DNA of 64,000 bases from positions 1-64,000 of the forward strand of contig NZ_NNBY01000042.1 in assembly GCF_002834235.1 (NCBI RefSeq), written 5' to 3'. Below are positions 42,543 to 51,052 of the stretch, piece by piece. The position numbers and the translations under genes were made by a program. Under the pieces are notes generated by a model that searched no databases, was not told the DNA's origin, and worked only from the letters and a program-made list of their open reading frames with translations. This DNA is from Ruminococcus bromii. GTDB taxonomy: Bacteria; Bacillota; Clostridia; Oscillospirales; Acutalibacteraceae. Position 1 is the stretch's first letter. Each line of letters opens with the position of its first letter.

Positions 42543-42549
42543 TTTGATT

Positions 42550-43077
42550 TTACCCTTTCATTTCTTTTTTCAAAAGGAAATCGGTTTGCATATCGTCACC
42601 GATGACAAATGTGTGATGTGAAAATTTTTCATATCCTTTTGATTTGTAGAATTTCTTTGCAGGCTCGTTATGTTCCCATACACCGAGCCATATTGTTGAA
42701 AGTTTTTTCTCACTTGCAAAATTCTCCGCAATCTGCATAAAGGCTGAGCCTATTCCCTGTCCTTTGGCACTTTTCAGAATATAGATGCGTTGAATTTCAA
42801 GCGCATTGTCAAGGCATTTTTCAGTCTGCGCATTGCCGATATTCAGTTTTAAATATCCGAGAGGAGTACCGTTTTTGTACGCTATAAAGGTTACACTTTC
42901 GGAGTTTGCAAGTTCTGCTGACAGCTTTTCCGCTGAATAAGTTTCTGCAAGAAATTTTCGCATATCCTCCTCATCGGTTGAATCGGAGAAAGTTTCGTAA
43001 AAAGTTGTTCTGCAAAGATATTGCAGGTCCGTCAGCATATCAATGGTGCATATTTTTATATCAATTTTGCTGTTCAT
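42550..43077 (-). CDS. GNAT family N-acetyltransferase
   Basis: This 175-residue protein shows the GNAT fold; motif A is IQRIYILKSAKGQGIGSAFMQ-like with the acetyl-CoA loop KGQGIGS, followed by GVWEHNEPAKKFYKSKGYE (motif B). It would move an acetyl group from acetyl-CoA to an amine. It starts 4 bases after the esterase stop, so the two are co-translated. Confidence 0.92.
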   Translation of the reverse strand: MNSKIDIKICTIDMLTDLQYLCRTTFYETFSDSTDEEDMRKFLAETYSAEKLSAELANSESVTFIAYKNGTPLGYLKLNIGNAQTEKCLDNALEIQRIYILKSAKGQGIGSAFMQIAENFASEKKLSTIWLGVWEHNEPAKKFYKSKGYEKFSHHTFVIGDDMQTDFLLKKEMKG

Positions 43078-43081
43078 ATTA

Positions 43082-43864
43082 TCAAAGTCTGCTCAAAAAT
43101 GTGTGGAGAAAATCGGGGAAAATTTCTCGCCAAGATTTTTCATTGTGTGCGTTTTCAAAAAGAATGACCTCGTTCATTCTGTCATACGGGTAGAAGCTTT
43201 CTTCCAAAAGTTCATAGAGCATTTCGGTGCTTTCAAAAATCATCTCTTCAAGCTCGTCACCGTTACCCGTATAGATGTAGAGGTACGGCATATTTTCAAC
43301 AATTTTTGTAGAAAGATATTTCGCCCAATTCTCTCTTGTGTAACAGAGAAATGCAGGAGAAAACACACCTGCATAGCCGAATTTTTCCGGGTGTTCAAAA
43401 GCCGAAAAAAATGACATAAGTCCGCCCGATGAGCTTCCGCAGACGGCAACATTCTGTCTGTCGGTGCATACGGGGAAATTATTTTCAACATACGGAATGA
43501 CGGTATTCATAAGAAAATTATCAAAGATTTCGCCCTCCGGTTTGAAATCCTCGCAGAGCATTTCAAGGTGCTGAACCTCACCGATTGATTTCGGTGTAAG
43601 CTCGCTGTCACGCCAAGCATTACCGTTGTCAACGCCTACGATTACAGCGTTGCCGACACCGATTTTCTGCTCATTTTCAACAGCTTTTACAACCTCCCAC
43701 GAACCGTGCGGAGTTGAATTATCGTCAAAAAGATTCTGTCCGTCTGTCATATAGACAACGGGCAGTTTTTCGCCGTCGGAATGTGACGGAACATAAACCC
43801 AAACGGTTCTGTCGTCCTTGTCGGGATACGGAAGTTTTATTGTATGTAACTTTGCGTCAGCCAT
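43082..43864 (-). CDS. Putative esterase (alpha/beta hydrolase, Fes/YbbA-like)
   Basis: The 260-residue protein is an esterase of the enterochelin-esterase/YbbA type: WVYVPSHSDGEKLPVVYMTDGQNLFD near the start, a nucleophile elbow CGSSSGGLMS with Ser, and a late His in FENAHNEKSW. It lacks a signal peptide, so it is cytosolic. The substrate is unknown. It heads the esterase-GNAT-YcxB unit. Confidence 0.88.
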   Translation of the reverse strand: MADAKLHTIKLPYPDKDDRTVWVYVPSHSDGEKLPVVYMTDGQNLFDDNSTPHGSWEVVKAVENEQKIGVGNAVIVGVDNGNAWRDSELTPKSIGEVQHLEMLCEDFKPEGEIFDNFLMNTVIPYVENNFPVCTDRQNVAVCGSSSGGLMSFFSAFEHPEKFGYAGVFSPAFLCYTRENWAKYLSTKIVENMPYLYIYTGNGDELEEMIFESTEMLYELLEESFYPYDRMNEVILFENAHNEKSWREIFPDFLHTFLSRL

Positions 43865-43990
43865 AAAATCACCTATTTTTTATTATCTAATAGATATTAA
43901 ACCATAAAAACGGCTGTGTTGCAACCTAATTTTTTACGGTTGCATAAATACAAAAATTCCCGTAAATAATATCTACAGAGGTGATTTGTT

Positions 43991-44419
43991 ATGACTAACG
44001 ATATTGAAATGCTCAACTGCGTTTTGCAGAATGCCGAAATGGGCTGTCAGGGAATTACGAGCGTGAGGAAAAGTTTGAAGGACAGCAAGGTTGACGGTGT
44101 TTTGTGCGAACATCTTATTAAATACGGAAAGCTGTATCATTGTGCAAATAAAATGTTGCAAAATCGTGGTGCAGAGCCACACGGAGTGAGTAATATGACA
44201 AAAGCAATGACACGCTATGCCGCACAAAGGGATTTAAAGCGTGACTCGTCATCTTCGCACATTGCCGAAATGATGATAAAAGGCAACACAATGGGAGTGA
44301 ATAAAATGTCACGCAAAATCCGAGAATATAACGGCAATGACCCCCATGTCAGCCTCCTCGCCAAAAGAATGTTAGAAACCGAAGAAGAAAACATAAAAGA
44401 AATGTCCGCATTTTTGTAA
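43991..44419 (+). CDS. Small helical protein, possibly ferritin-like (DUF2383-type)
   Basis: This 142-residue protein is helical, with NDIEMLNCVLQNAEMGCQGI at the start and acidic C terminus TEEENIKEMSAF, which recalls ferritin-like DUF2383/DUF892-type proteins of Clostridia. I cannot name a family with confidence and see no full di-iron ligand set. GAGGTGA lies eight bases before the ATG at 43991. It is a lone gene between the esterase operon and pckA. Confidence 0.7.
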   Translation: MTNDIEMLNCVLQNAEMGCQGITSVRKSLKDSKVDGVLCEHLIKYGKLYHCANKMLQNRGAEPHGVSNMTKAMTRYAAQRDLKRDSSSSHIAEMMIKGNTMGVNKMSRKIREYNGNDPHVSLLAKRMLETEEENIKEMSAFL

Positions 44420-44431
44420 GTATAATCTCAA

Positions 44432-44474
44432 TAAAAAACACCCGAAAGGAATTTTTTCAAAAACCTTTCGGGTG
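44432..44474 (-). terminator. Terminator of pckA
   Basis: CACCCGAAAGG (44439-44449) pairs with CCTTTCGGGTG (44464-44474); on the minus strand TTTTTTATTG follows. Confidence 0.9.
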
Positions 44475-44532
44475 AAATTTATATTAGGTAAAGGTTGCAC
44501 CAATTATGATGCGTTAAGCACAGTCGAGCAAA

Positions 44533-46137
44533 TTAAGCCTTAGGACCTGCTTCAACGAGAGCCTTACCTGCTTCGTTGCCTTCGTACTTAGCAAAGTTCT
44601 TAACAAAACGGCTTGCAAGATCCTTAGCCTTCTCTTCCCAATCAGCAACATTTGCATATGTGTCACGAGGATCGAGGATGCCTGAATCAACGCCGGGGAG
44701 CTCTGTAGGAACTTCAAAGTTGAAGTGTGGAATTGTCTTTGTAGGAGCCTTTGTGATAGAACCGTCAAGGATAGCGTCGATGATACCACGAGTATCCTTA
44801 ATAGAGATACGCTTGCCTGAGCCGTTCCAACCTGTGTTTACGAGGTATGCCTTAGCACCGCTCATTTCCATCTTCTTAACGAGCTCTTCAGCATACTTTG
44901 TAGGATGAAGCTCGAGGAATGCCTGACCGAAGCAAGCTGAGAATGTTGGAGTTGGCTCTGTGATGCCACGCTCTGTGCCTGCAAGCTTAGCTGTGAAACC
45001 TGAGAGGAAGTAGTACTTTGTCTGCTCAGGTGTGAGGATTGAAACAGGCGGAAGTACGCCGAAAGCATCAGCTGAAAGGAAGATTACATTCTTTGCAGCA
45101 GGAGCTGAAGAAACAGGGCGAACAATGTTGTCAATGTGATCAATCGGATATGATACACGAGTGTTCTCTGTTACAGTCTTGTCGTTAAAGTCAATCTTGC
45201 CTTCCTTGTCAACAGTAACATTTTCAAGAAGAGCGTCTCTTCTGATAGCGTTGTAGATATCAGGCTCTGACTCTTTGTCAAGGTTGATAACCTTAGCATA
45301 GCAGCCGCCTTCAAAGTTGAATACGCCGTTGTCGTCCCAGCCGTGCTCGTCATCACCGATGAGGAGTCTCTTAGGATCTGTTGAAAGTGTAGTCTTACCT
45401 GTACCTGAAAGACCGAAGAAGATAGCTGTGTTCTCGCCGTTCTTATCTGTGTTGGCTGAGCAGTGCATTGAAGCGATGCCCTTGAGCGGGAGGTAGTAGT
45501 TCATCATTGAGAACATACCCTTCTTCATCTCACCGCCGTACCATGTGTTGATGATAACCTGCTCACGGCTTGTGATATTGAATACAACAGCTGTTTCTGA
45601 GTTAAGGCCGAGCTCCTTGTAGTTTTCAACCTTAGCCTTTGATGCGTTGTAAACAACGAAATCAGGCTCAAAGTTTTCAAGCTCTTCAGCTGAAGGAGTG
45701 ATGAACATATTTGTTACAAAGTGAGCCTGCCAAGCAACCTCAACGATGAAACGAACAGCCATTCTTGTGTCCTTATTAGCGCCGCAGAAAGCATCTACAA
45801 CATAAAGCTTCTTGTTAGAAAGCTCTTTCTTTGCGATTTCCTTAACTGCCTTCCAAGTTTCCTCAGATGCAGGGTGGTTGTCGTTCTTGTACTCGTCAGA
45901 AGTCCACCAAACAGTGTCCTTTGAGTTCTCGTCCATAACGATGAACTTGTCCTTAGGTGAACGACCTGTGTAAACGCCGGTCATAACATTAACTGCGCCA
46001 AGCTCAGTTTCCTGACCAACTTCATAACCCTGGAGTTCGGGTCTTGTTTCTTCTTTGAAAAGCTCTTCATAAGAAGGATTGTGAACGATTTCAGTGGTAC
46101 CTGTAATACCATACTTTGTTAAATCAATCTTTGCCAT
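44533..46137 (-). CDS. pckA: Phosphoenolpyruvate carboxykinase (ATP)
   Basis: From the [11 protein letters not shown] start at 46137 the enzyme has 534 residues, usual for the ATP-dependent class. P-loop [11 protein letters not shown], metal site [22 protein letters not shown] and the substrate motif [11 protein letters not shown] are all present. It interconverts oxaloacetate and PEP; in ruminococci it often fixes CO2 on the way to succinate. It has its own promoter and a roughly 100-base leader. Confidence 0.97.
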   Translation of the reverse strand: MAKIDLTKYGITGTTEIVHNPSYEELFKEETRPELQGYEVGQETELGAVNVMTGVYTGRSPKDKFIVMDENSKDTVWWTSDEYKNDNHPASEETWKAVKEIAKKELSNKKLYVVDAFCGANKDTRMAVRFIVEVAWQAHFVTNMFITPSAEELENFEPDFVVYNASKAKVENYKELGLNSETAVVFNITSREQVIINTWYGGEMKKGMFSMMNYYLPLKGIASMHCSANTDKNGENTAIFFGLSGTGKTTLSTDPKRLLIGDDEHGWDDNGVFNFEGGCYAKVINLDKESEPDIYNAIRRDALLENVTVDKEGKIDFNDKTVTENTRVSYPIDHIDNIVRPVSSAPAAKNVIFLSADAFGVLPPVSILTPEQTKYYFLSGFTAKLAGTERGITEPTPTFSACFGQAFLELHPTKYAEELVKKMEMSGAKAYLVNTGWNGSGKRISIKDTRGIIDAILDGSITKAPTKTIPHFNFEVPTELPGVDSGILDPRDTYANVADWEEKAKDLASRFVKNFAKYEGNEAGKALVEAGPKA

Positions 46138-46239
46138 TTCAGTATCAACCTTTCTATGTTTTCTGAATTCACATAGATAGTGGAATTGCGACAAATACCC
46201 CTTGTCAGCGTTAATATCCAACACCCTATGTTCGTTAAT

Positions 46240-46268
46240 AGTTTATCACAAAAGAATCGGCTCGTCAA
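46240..46268 (-). promoter_or_regulatory. Promoter of pckA
   Basis: TTGACG (46263-46268) and TAAACT (46240-46245) are 17 bases apart on the minus strand. The leader holds a 7-bp inverted repeat TCTATGT/ACATAGA (46153-46159 and 46171-46177) just before the ribosome-binding site. Confidence 0.7.
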
Positions 46269-46396
46269 GCAAAACAGTAATCAAAAGCAGTTAAAACAGA
46301 CATTGTGATTATATTGTCCATACTCTTTTATTGTAAGATAAAAAATTGAATTTATACAAAATCAAAAATGACAAATTTTAACAATAAACGCAAAAA

Positions 46397-46422
46397 AGTC
46401 CGACAGAAATCTGTCGGACTTA
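46397..46422 (-). terminator. Terminator of the ribosomal protein operon
   Basis: A perfect 12-bp stem (AAGTCCGACAGA / TCTGTCGGACTT) with 2-base loop, followed by TTTT on the minus strand, after rplL. Confidence 0.93.
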
Positions 46423-46443
46423 AAATGCAAGCTATAAGTAAAA

Positions 46444-46821
46444 TTACTTAAGTTCTACTTCAGCACCGGCCTCTTCGAGCTTAGTCTTAATAGCTTCAGC
46501 GTCTTCCTTAGAAACGCCTTCCTTGAGAGCCTTAGGAGCACCGTCAACGAGTGCCTTTGCTTCCTTAAGACCAAGACCTGTTACTTCACGAACAACCTTG
46601 ATAACAGCAATCTTGTTGCCGCCTGCAGCCTTAAGAACTACATCAAACTCTGTCTGCTCAGCAGCAGCAGCGCCACCGTCAGCAGCAGGACCAGCAACTG
46701 CAACTGCAGCAGCAGCTGATACACCAAACTCATCCTCTACAGCGTGAACGAGCTCTGAAAGCTCAAGAACTGTGAGGCCTTTTAATTCTTCAATAATAGC
46801 AGTAATTTTCTCTGATGCCAT
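46444..46821 (-). CDS. rplL: Ribosomal protein L7/L12
   Basis: The 125-residue stalk protein has the N-terminal dimer domain, an Ala-rich hinge (about 37-52) and the conserved C-terminal domain ([13 protein letters not shown] [36 protein letters not shown]). It follows rplJ as usual. Confidence 0.97.
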   Translation of the reverse strand: MASEKITAIIEELKGLTVLELSELVHAVEDEFGVSAAAAVAVAGPAADGGAAAAEQTEFDVVLKAAGGNKIAVIKVVREVTGLGLKEAKALVDGAPKALKEGVSKEDAEAIKTKLEEAGAEVELK

Positions 46822-46874
46822 TGTAATTTACCTCCAATATGATAATTAGTAAAATTTTAATTAATTGCAGCCGA

Positions 46875-47435
46875 TTATTCTGCTGCAGGAGCTTCTGCCT
46901 CAGCAGGAGCCTCTTCTGCTGCCTCAGCAGCACAAGCTTCAACGCCGCCCTTGTCAACGATAGCCTGTACGGCACGTGCAAAGGATGCGATAGGTGCCTG
47001 GAATGCACCAAGAACATTTGCAAGAAGAACTTCTCTTGTTGGGAGCTTTGAAAGGGCAACGATTGTGTCCATATCAATTACGGCACCGTCAAGATAAGCT
47101 GACTTAACCTTAAAGTTGTCATGATCCTTAGCATAGTTGCAAAGGATTCTTGCAGCAGCAGCGTACTCGCTGTCGCTTGTAGCAATAGCTGTTGTACCCT
47201 CGAGAACAGGCTTAATGTCATCAAGACCTGCTTCCTCGCAAGCACGGGAAAGAAGTGTGTTCTTTACTACAGTGTACTTAACATCGTTCTCACGAAGCTC
47301 TTTTCTGAGCTTTGTATCGTCCTCTGTGTTAATACCTTCGTAGCTGACAACCACACCTGTGATTGAGCTTTTGAGTCTTTCCGAAAGCTCTGCAACAATT
47401 GCTTTCTTCTGCTCTAAAACACTTTGACTTGGCAA
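46875..47435 (-). CDS. rplJ: Ribosomal protein L10
   Basis: The start is a TTG at 47435 with GGAGGTG upstream, giving MPSQSVLEQKK and 186 residues. The L10 core includes VVSYEGINTEDDTKLRKELR and a C-terminal Ala/Glu-rich helix that binds L7/L12 dimers. An attenuator-like L10 leader precedes it. Confidence 0.95.
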   Translation of the reverse strand: MPSQSVLEQKKAIVAELSERLKSSITGVVVSYEGINTEDDTKLRKELRENDVKYTVVKNTLLSRACEEAGLDDIKPVLEGTTAIATSDSEYAAAARILCNYAKDHDNFKVKSAYLDGAVIDMDTIVALSKLPTREVLLANVLGAFQAPIASFARAVQAIVDKGGVEACAAEAAEEAPAEAEAPAAE

Positions 47436-47479
47436 GATAAATTCACCTCCAAAATATTTGTAACGCAGTTCATAAAAAA

Positions 47480-47588
47480 CAGCCGTCCGTTTTACCTCGG
47501 ACGGCTGCAAAAACACAAAACAATGTAATTTGCATCTTCCTCGGCAGGCAGGAAAAACCTTTACGCTTACGCACCTGCTGTCTTTAGA
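47480..47588 (-). promoter_or_regulatory. Ribosomal protein L10 leader with attenuator hairpin
   Basis: The minus-strand leader contains AGACAGCAGGTGC and CCTGCCGAGGA, characteristic of the Firmicute L10 leader, and ends in a perfect 10-bp hairpin (CAGCCGTCCG at 47480-47489, CGGACGGCTG at 47498-47507) with TTTTTT after it. L10-L12 complex binding is known to control termination here in related species. Confidence 0.85.
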
Positions 47589-47595
47589 ACAGCGA

Positions 47596-47623
47596 ATTTT
47601 ATATATTCACACTATTGTGTAAA
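47596..47623 (-). promoter_or_regulatory. Internal promoter before rplJ
   Basis: TTTACA (47618-47623) and TAAAAT (47596-47601) are 16 bases apart on the minus strand, just after the rplA stop and before the L10 leader. Confidence 0.6.
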
Positions 47624-47632
47624 TAACTGAAA

Positions 47633-48328
47633 TTAAGCACCAAACTTAGCAGGGTTGATGCGAACGCTCGGACCCATTGTTGAAGTAATGGCAACTGAGC
47701 GGATGTACTGACCCTTAGCTGCAGCAGGCTTAGCCTTTACGATAGCGCCCATGAGAGTGTCAAGGTTTTCACCGAGCTTCTCAGCGCCAAAGCTTGCCTT
47801 ACCGATTGGGCAGTGAATGATGTTTGTTTTGTCAAGACGGTACTCAATCTTACCTGCCTTAGCTTCTTTAACAGCCTTGGCAATGTCAGGAGTTACAGTA
47901 CCTGCCTTTGGGTTTGGCATAAGACCGCGGGGACCGAGGATTCTACCAAGACGACCTACAAGACCCATGCAATCGGGAGTTGTAATAAGAACATCAAAGT
48001 CCATCCAGTTCTCCTGCTGAATCTTCTGTGTCATATCCTCAGCACCGACAAAGTCAGCACCGGCTTCCTTGGCAAGCTCTTCGTTAGCGCCCTTACAAAT
48101 TGCAAGAACTCTAACCTTTTTACCTGTACCGTTAGGAAGAACAACCGCACCTCTAACCAGCTGGTCAGCATGACGGCTGTCAACGCCGAGCTTTACATGA
48201 AGCTCAACTGTTTCGTCAAACTTAGCAACTGCAGTCTTGATAACTGTGTCAAGTGCCTCGTTTGTATCATATAATTTAGTTCTGTCAACGAGCTTAGCAG
48301 CGTCAACATATTTCTTACCGTGTTTCAT
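47633..48328 (-). CDS. rplA: Ribosomal protein L1
   Basis: The 231-residue protein is full-length L1: [21 protein letters not shown] at the start, the [20 protein letters not shown] and [17 protein letters not shown] blocks, and [11 protein letters not shown] near the end. It forms the L1 stalk and often represses its own operon by binding the rplK leader. Confidence 0.97.
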   Translation of the reverse strand: MKHGKKYVDAAKLVDRTKLYDTNEALDTVIKTAVAKFDETVELHVKLGVDSRHADQLVRGAVVLPNGTGKKVRVLAICKGANEELAKEAGADFVGAEDMTQKIQQENWMDFDVLITTPDCMGLVGRLGRILGPRGLMPNPKAGTVTPDIAKAVKEAKAGKIEYRLDKTNIIHCPIGKASFGAEKLGENLDTLMGAIVKAKPAAAKGQYIRSVAITSTMGPSVRINPAKFGA

Positions 48329-48384
48329 CAGTCTTCCTCCATTGTTAGGTGGTCAATCGGAATTATCCTCCCACCCGGAAATAA

Positions 48385-48810
48385 TTAGTCAACTACTGTA
48401 ATACCCATACTTCTTGCTGTACCGGAAATCATACTGATAGCAGCATCAAGTGAACCTGCGTTGAGGTCAGGCATCTTCTGCTCTGCAATCTTTGTGATCT
48501 GCTCACGAGTGATCTGAGCTACCTTTGTCTTATTAGGTACGCCTGAACCGCTGTCGATACCGCAAGCCTTCTTAAGAAGAACCGCAGCAGGCGGAGTCTT
48601 TGTAATGAAAGTGAATGAACGGTCTGCATATACAGTAATTACTACCGGAATGATAAGACCGATATCATTCTTTGTACGCTCATTAAAATCCTTTGTGAAC
48701 GCAACAATGTTTACACCGTGCTGACCGAGAGCCGGACCAACAGGTGGTGCCGGAGTAGCCTTTCCGGCGGGAATCTGCAGCTTAATTAAGCCTACAACCT
48801 TCTGAGCCAT
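48385..48810 (-). CDS. rplK: Ribosomal protein L11
   Basis: The [12 protein letters not shown] start at 48810, with GGAGGTG upstream, gives 141 residues, the usual L11 length. Conserved stretches include [21 protein letters not shown] and the GTPase-centre RNA-binding C-terminal domain ending [10 protein letters not shown]. The gene is preceded by a structured leader. Confidence 0.97.
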   Translation of the reverse strand: MAQKVVGLIKLQIPAGKATPAPPVGPALGQHGVNIVAFTKDFNERTKNDIGLIIPVVITVYADRSFTFITKTPPAAVLLKKACGIDSGSGVPNKTKVAQITREQITKIAEQKMPDLNAGSLDAAISMISGTARSMGITVVD

Positions 48811-48844
48811 TGTGTTTGCACCTCCAAAATTCGTGGTAAATTGC

Positions 48845-48891
48845 GGGACGCCACTGTGTAGGGTCCCTCCCACAGGGAGCGTTACACTCCC
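48845..48891 (-). promoter_or_regulatory. Structured leader between nusG and rplK
   Basis: Minus-strand RNA can form GGGAG/CTCCC (48875-48891), CTGTGGGAG/CCC-TA-CACAG (48854-48875) and GGGAC/GTCCC (48845-48867) stems. The phrase TGTGGGAG resembles the L1-binding site of 23S rRNA, which rplK leaders mimic in several bacteria. Identity as an L1 operator is inference; it could also be a dispersed repeat. Confidence 0.5.
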
Positions 48892-48923
48892 AATAAAAAG
48901 CCAATCGGCTGATTATTATTTGA

Positions 48924-49451
48924 TTAATCTTCTATCGGTTCAGCCTGAGCAAGCTCAAGTTCAACCGGAGTTTCTCGTCCGAACATAGAAACAACTACAC
49001 GGACATAATCTTTGTCAGCATCAATTTCTTCAACAACACCGACAAAATCCTCAAGCGGACCGTCTATAATGCGAACTGAATCGCCGACAGAATAGTTAAG
49101 CTTAACGCTTCGTGTTTCAACACCCATTCTGTAAACTTCCGCATCTGTAAGTGGTACGGGCTTTGATCCGGGTCCCACAAATCCTGTACAGCCTCTGATG
49201 TTGCGCACAACATACCAGGTTTCGTCTGTATAGACCATCTTAACGAAAACATAGCCCGGAAACAGTTTGTTTTCAACCTCTTTGGTCTTATCGCCGACTG
49301 TTTCGGTTACGATTTCAACAGGAACTTTGACATCAATAATCATATCCTGAAGATTTCTGTTTTCGGCTGTGGTCATAAGATCTGTTGCAACCTTATTTTC
49401 ATAACCCGAATAGGTATGAACAACATACCATCTTGCTTCTGATTCTGCCAT
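48924..49451 (-). CDS. nusG: Transcription elongation/termination factor NusG
   Basis: The start at 49451 (MAESEARWYVVHTYSG) gives 175 residues. NGN domain with WYVVHTYSGYENKVA and FPGYVFVKMVYTDETWYVVRNIRG, then a KOW domain with SVRIIDGPLEDFVGVVEEI. It binds RNA polymerase and modulates pausing. Operon order secE-nusG-rplK is typical. Confidence 0.97.
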   Translation of the reverse strand: MAESEARWYVVHTYSGYENKVATDLMTTAENRNLQDMIIDVKVPVEIVTETVGDKTKEVENKLFPGYVFVKMVYTDETWYVVRNIRGCTGFVGPGSKPVPLTDAEVYRMGVETRSVKLNYSVGDSVRIIDGPLEDFVGVVEEIDADKDYVRVVVSMFGRETPVELELAQAEPIED

Positions 49452-49495
49452 AACAACTTTCTTCCTTTCGTGATTCAAGCAATGTCAGATACGAA

Positions 49496-49753
49496 TCAGG
49501 CGGTTGTGTTCATAAAAAGACCAACGAGAGCGTACAAGCCCTGATCAAGGGCAAAGATAAATACGCCTACAATAGCTACCATAGCAATGACAATACCAAA
49601 GTTCTTTGTTGTCTGCTTCGCTGTGGGCCATGTGATCTTTTTGATTTCACTCTTACAGGAGCCGAGGTACTTTGCGAGCCTTTTGAAAACATTAGGCTTT
49701 TTAGCAGTCTTTTTAGCAGCTGCTTTTGCATTTTCAGACTTTTTCTCAGCCAT
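49496..49753 (-). CDS. secE: Preprotein translocase subunit SecE
   Basis: This 85-residue protein has a Lys/Ala-rich N terminus and one C-terminal membrane helix, with EIKKITWPTAKQTTKNFGIV as the SecE signature. It clamps SecY in the translocon. GGAGGTACATC precedes the ATG. Confidence 0.95.
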   Translation of the reverse strand: MAEKKSENAKAAAKKTAKKPNVFKRLAKYLGSCKSEIKKITWPTAKQTTKNFGIVIAMVAIVGVFIFALDQGLYALVGLFMNTTA

Positions 49754-49765
49754 GATGTACCTCCG

Positions 49766-49915
49766 TTATTTTGTTTCCTTGTGAAGAGTGTGTTTTTTAC
49801 AGAAACGGCAGTACTTGTTCATTTCAAGTCTGTCAGGACTGTTCTTCTTGTTCTTCATTGTGTTGTAATTACGCTGTTTGCACTCTGTGCAGGCCAATGT
49901 GATTTTTACTCTCAT
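49766..49915 (-). CDS. rpmG: Ribosomal protein L33
   Basis: A 49-residue reading frame begins [17 protein letters not shown] and ends [10 protein letters not shown]. It has the zinc-binding CTEC and CRFC pairs, so it is the zinc (C+) form of L33. GGGAGGTG lies before the ATG. It is the first gene of the rpmG-secE-nusG operon; a tRNA-Trp often found here in relatives is absent. Confidence 0.95.
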   Translation of the reverse strand: MRVKITLACTECKQRNYNTMKNKKNSPDRLEMNKYCRFCKKHTLHKETK

Positions 49916-49998
49916 AACGGCACCTCCCGGTTTTTTCGGAATATTTTAGCCTCCCTCAATAGGGCACAAAAAAATAAGCCCCTTTCAGAGGTAAGGTT

Positions 49999-50027
49999 AT
50001 TCTACCATATATAAAGGCTTTAGTCAA
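49999..50027 (-). promoter_or_regulatory. Promoter of the rpmG-secE-nusG-rplKA operon
   Basis: TTGACT (50022-50027) and TAGAAT (49999-50004) are 17 bases apart on the minus strand. Confidence 0.82.
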
Positions 50028-50075
50028 GCCTTTTTTGCAATTTATCCGCAGAAATTCTGTGTTTTCTGCGATATT

Positions 50076-50110
50076 CCGTAAAACCCGCCCGTCAAGACGG
50101 GATTTTACGG
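50076..50110 (-). terminator. Hairpin after the 50126-50914 gene
   Basis: CCGTAAAA...CCCGT (from 50076) pairs with ACGGG...TTTTACGG (to 50110) around a CAAG loop. A second hairpin CGCAGAAA/TTTTCTGCG follows at 50047-50070. T-tracts are modest. Confidence 0.7.
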
Positions 50111-50125
50111 TGAATTTCAATTAAA

Positions 50126-50914
50126 TCAGTTCTTTGTAAGAGTGTTTGCCTTTGCCTTAACTTTCTTAACTTTTTCAGGCTTTACTGTCTTGCCCTTAAA
50201 AGCTCTTGCATTTAAAGCGGCAACCTTGAGTTCATCGTTGAAATGCTCATAAAGTGCATTATACTCAGCGTCATCAAGTGAATTGAGCAAAACGATTGTG
50301 ATGATTGCCCTTGTGTCAACATCACCGTTGTTGTACTGAACATTGAACACATTTGCAAACTTCTCGATTTCATTCTTATTTGCACGCTTAATATACATGG
50401 GAATCTTCGGAGCAATATGCTCTTTTGCGAATGTTGCGCCTCTAAACGGGAAGTAACAATCCTCCTCGTTTTTAATTTCCTCACGAAGCTCGGGGAAATA
50501 TGTTACAAAACGCTTTGCGAGAAACTTCGGATCGGCGGTTCCGTCGTCATCCTTTTTCTTTTTCTGCTTAACCTGCTTTGCCCTTTTGATTGCAAGTGTA
50601 CCCGAAACGCCTTCGATGAAGTCGTTTGCGATACTGTCGGCGTCCTTCTGTGTGCCGACTGTTTCATCGTAAAGCCATGTTGCAAGTGTTTTCCATTCGT
50701 TGTCGGGACCTTCATCGGTCATTGTGCAGGAACGGAGCACCATCTGTTCCTTATCCTTATAATATACTACCGAATATGCAAGTGACGCACTTGTAAAAAG
50801 CGAAACAAGCTCGTTGTCGTTTTCGGCAACAACCTTCTGTTTTGTATAATTCTGTTTTACAAGTTCTTCTTCAACCTTGCCGACGATATAATCAAAAGCT
50901 TTTTTAAATTCCAA
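50126..50914 (-). CDS. Unknown cytosolic protein with lysine-rich linker
   Basis: This 262-residue protein has no signal peptide or membrane helix. An N-terminal domain (about 1-110) is joined by a very basic linker (KQVKQKKKKDDD, about 117-128) to a C-terminal helical domain (about 130-240), and the tail is again Lys-rich. I recognise no family. It has a near-perfect promoter divergent from murI, suggesting strong expression, and its own hairpin terminators. The two basic stretches could contact nucleic acid but this is only a guess. Confidence 0.78.
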   Translation of the reverse strand: MEFKKAFDYIVGKVEEELVKQNYTKQKVVAENDNELVSLFTSASLAYSVVYYKDKEQMVLRSCTMTDEGPDNEWKTLATWLYDETVGTQKDADSIANDFIEGVSGTLAIKRAKQVKQKKKKDDDGTADPKFLAKRFVTYFPELREEIKNEEDCYFPFRGATFAKEHIAPKIPMYIKRANKNEIEKFANVFNVQYNNGDVDTRAIITIVLLNSLDDAEYNALYEHFNDELKVAALNARAFKGKTVKPEKVKKVKAKANTLTKN

Positions 50915-50949
50915 CTTAATCTTCCTCTCGGATTAGTCTGTCAGAATTC

Positions 50950-50978
50950 ATTATACAATCAAATAACAGATTTGTCAA
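50950..50978 (-). promoter_or_regulatory. Consensus promoter of the unknown gene
   Basis: Perfect TTGACA (50973-50978) and TATAAT (50950-50955) lie 17 bases apart on the minus strand. Confidence 0.88.
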
Positions 50979-50988
50979 AGGTTTTGAC

Positions 50989-51017
50989 TTGCAAGACGCA
51001 CATTATTGTGTTATTAT
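50989..51017 (+). promoter_or_regulatory. Promoter of murI-DUF1934-argS
   Basis: TTGCAA (50989-50994) and TATTAT (51012-51017) are 17 bases apart, back-to-back with the divergent promoter. Confidence 0.72.
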
Positions 51018-51052
51018 TTAAGCTGTATATTAATGTAAAAGAAGGTTTTATT

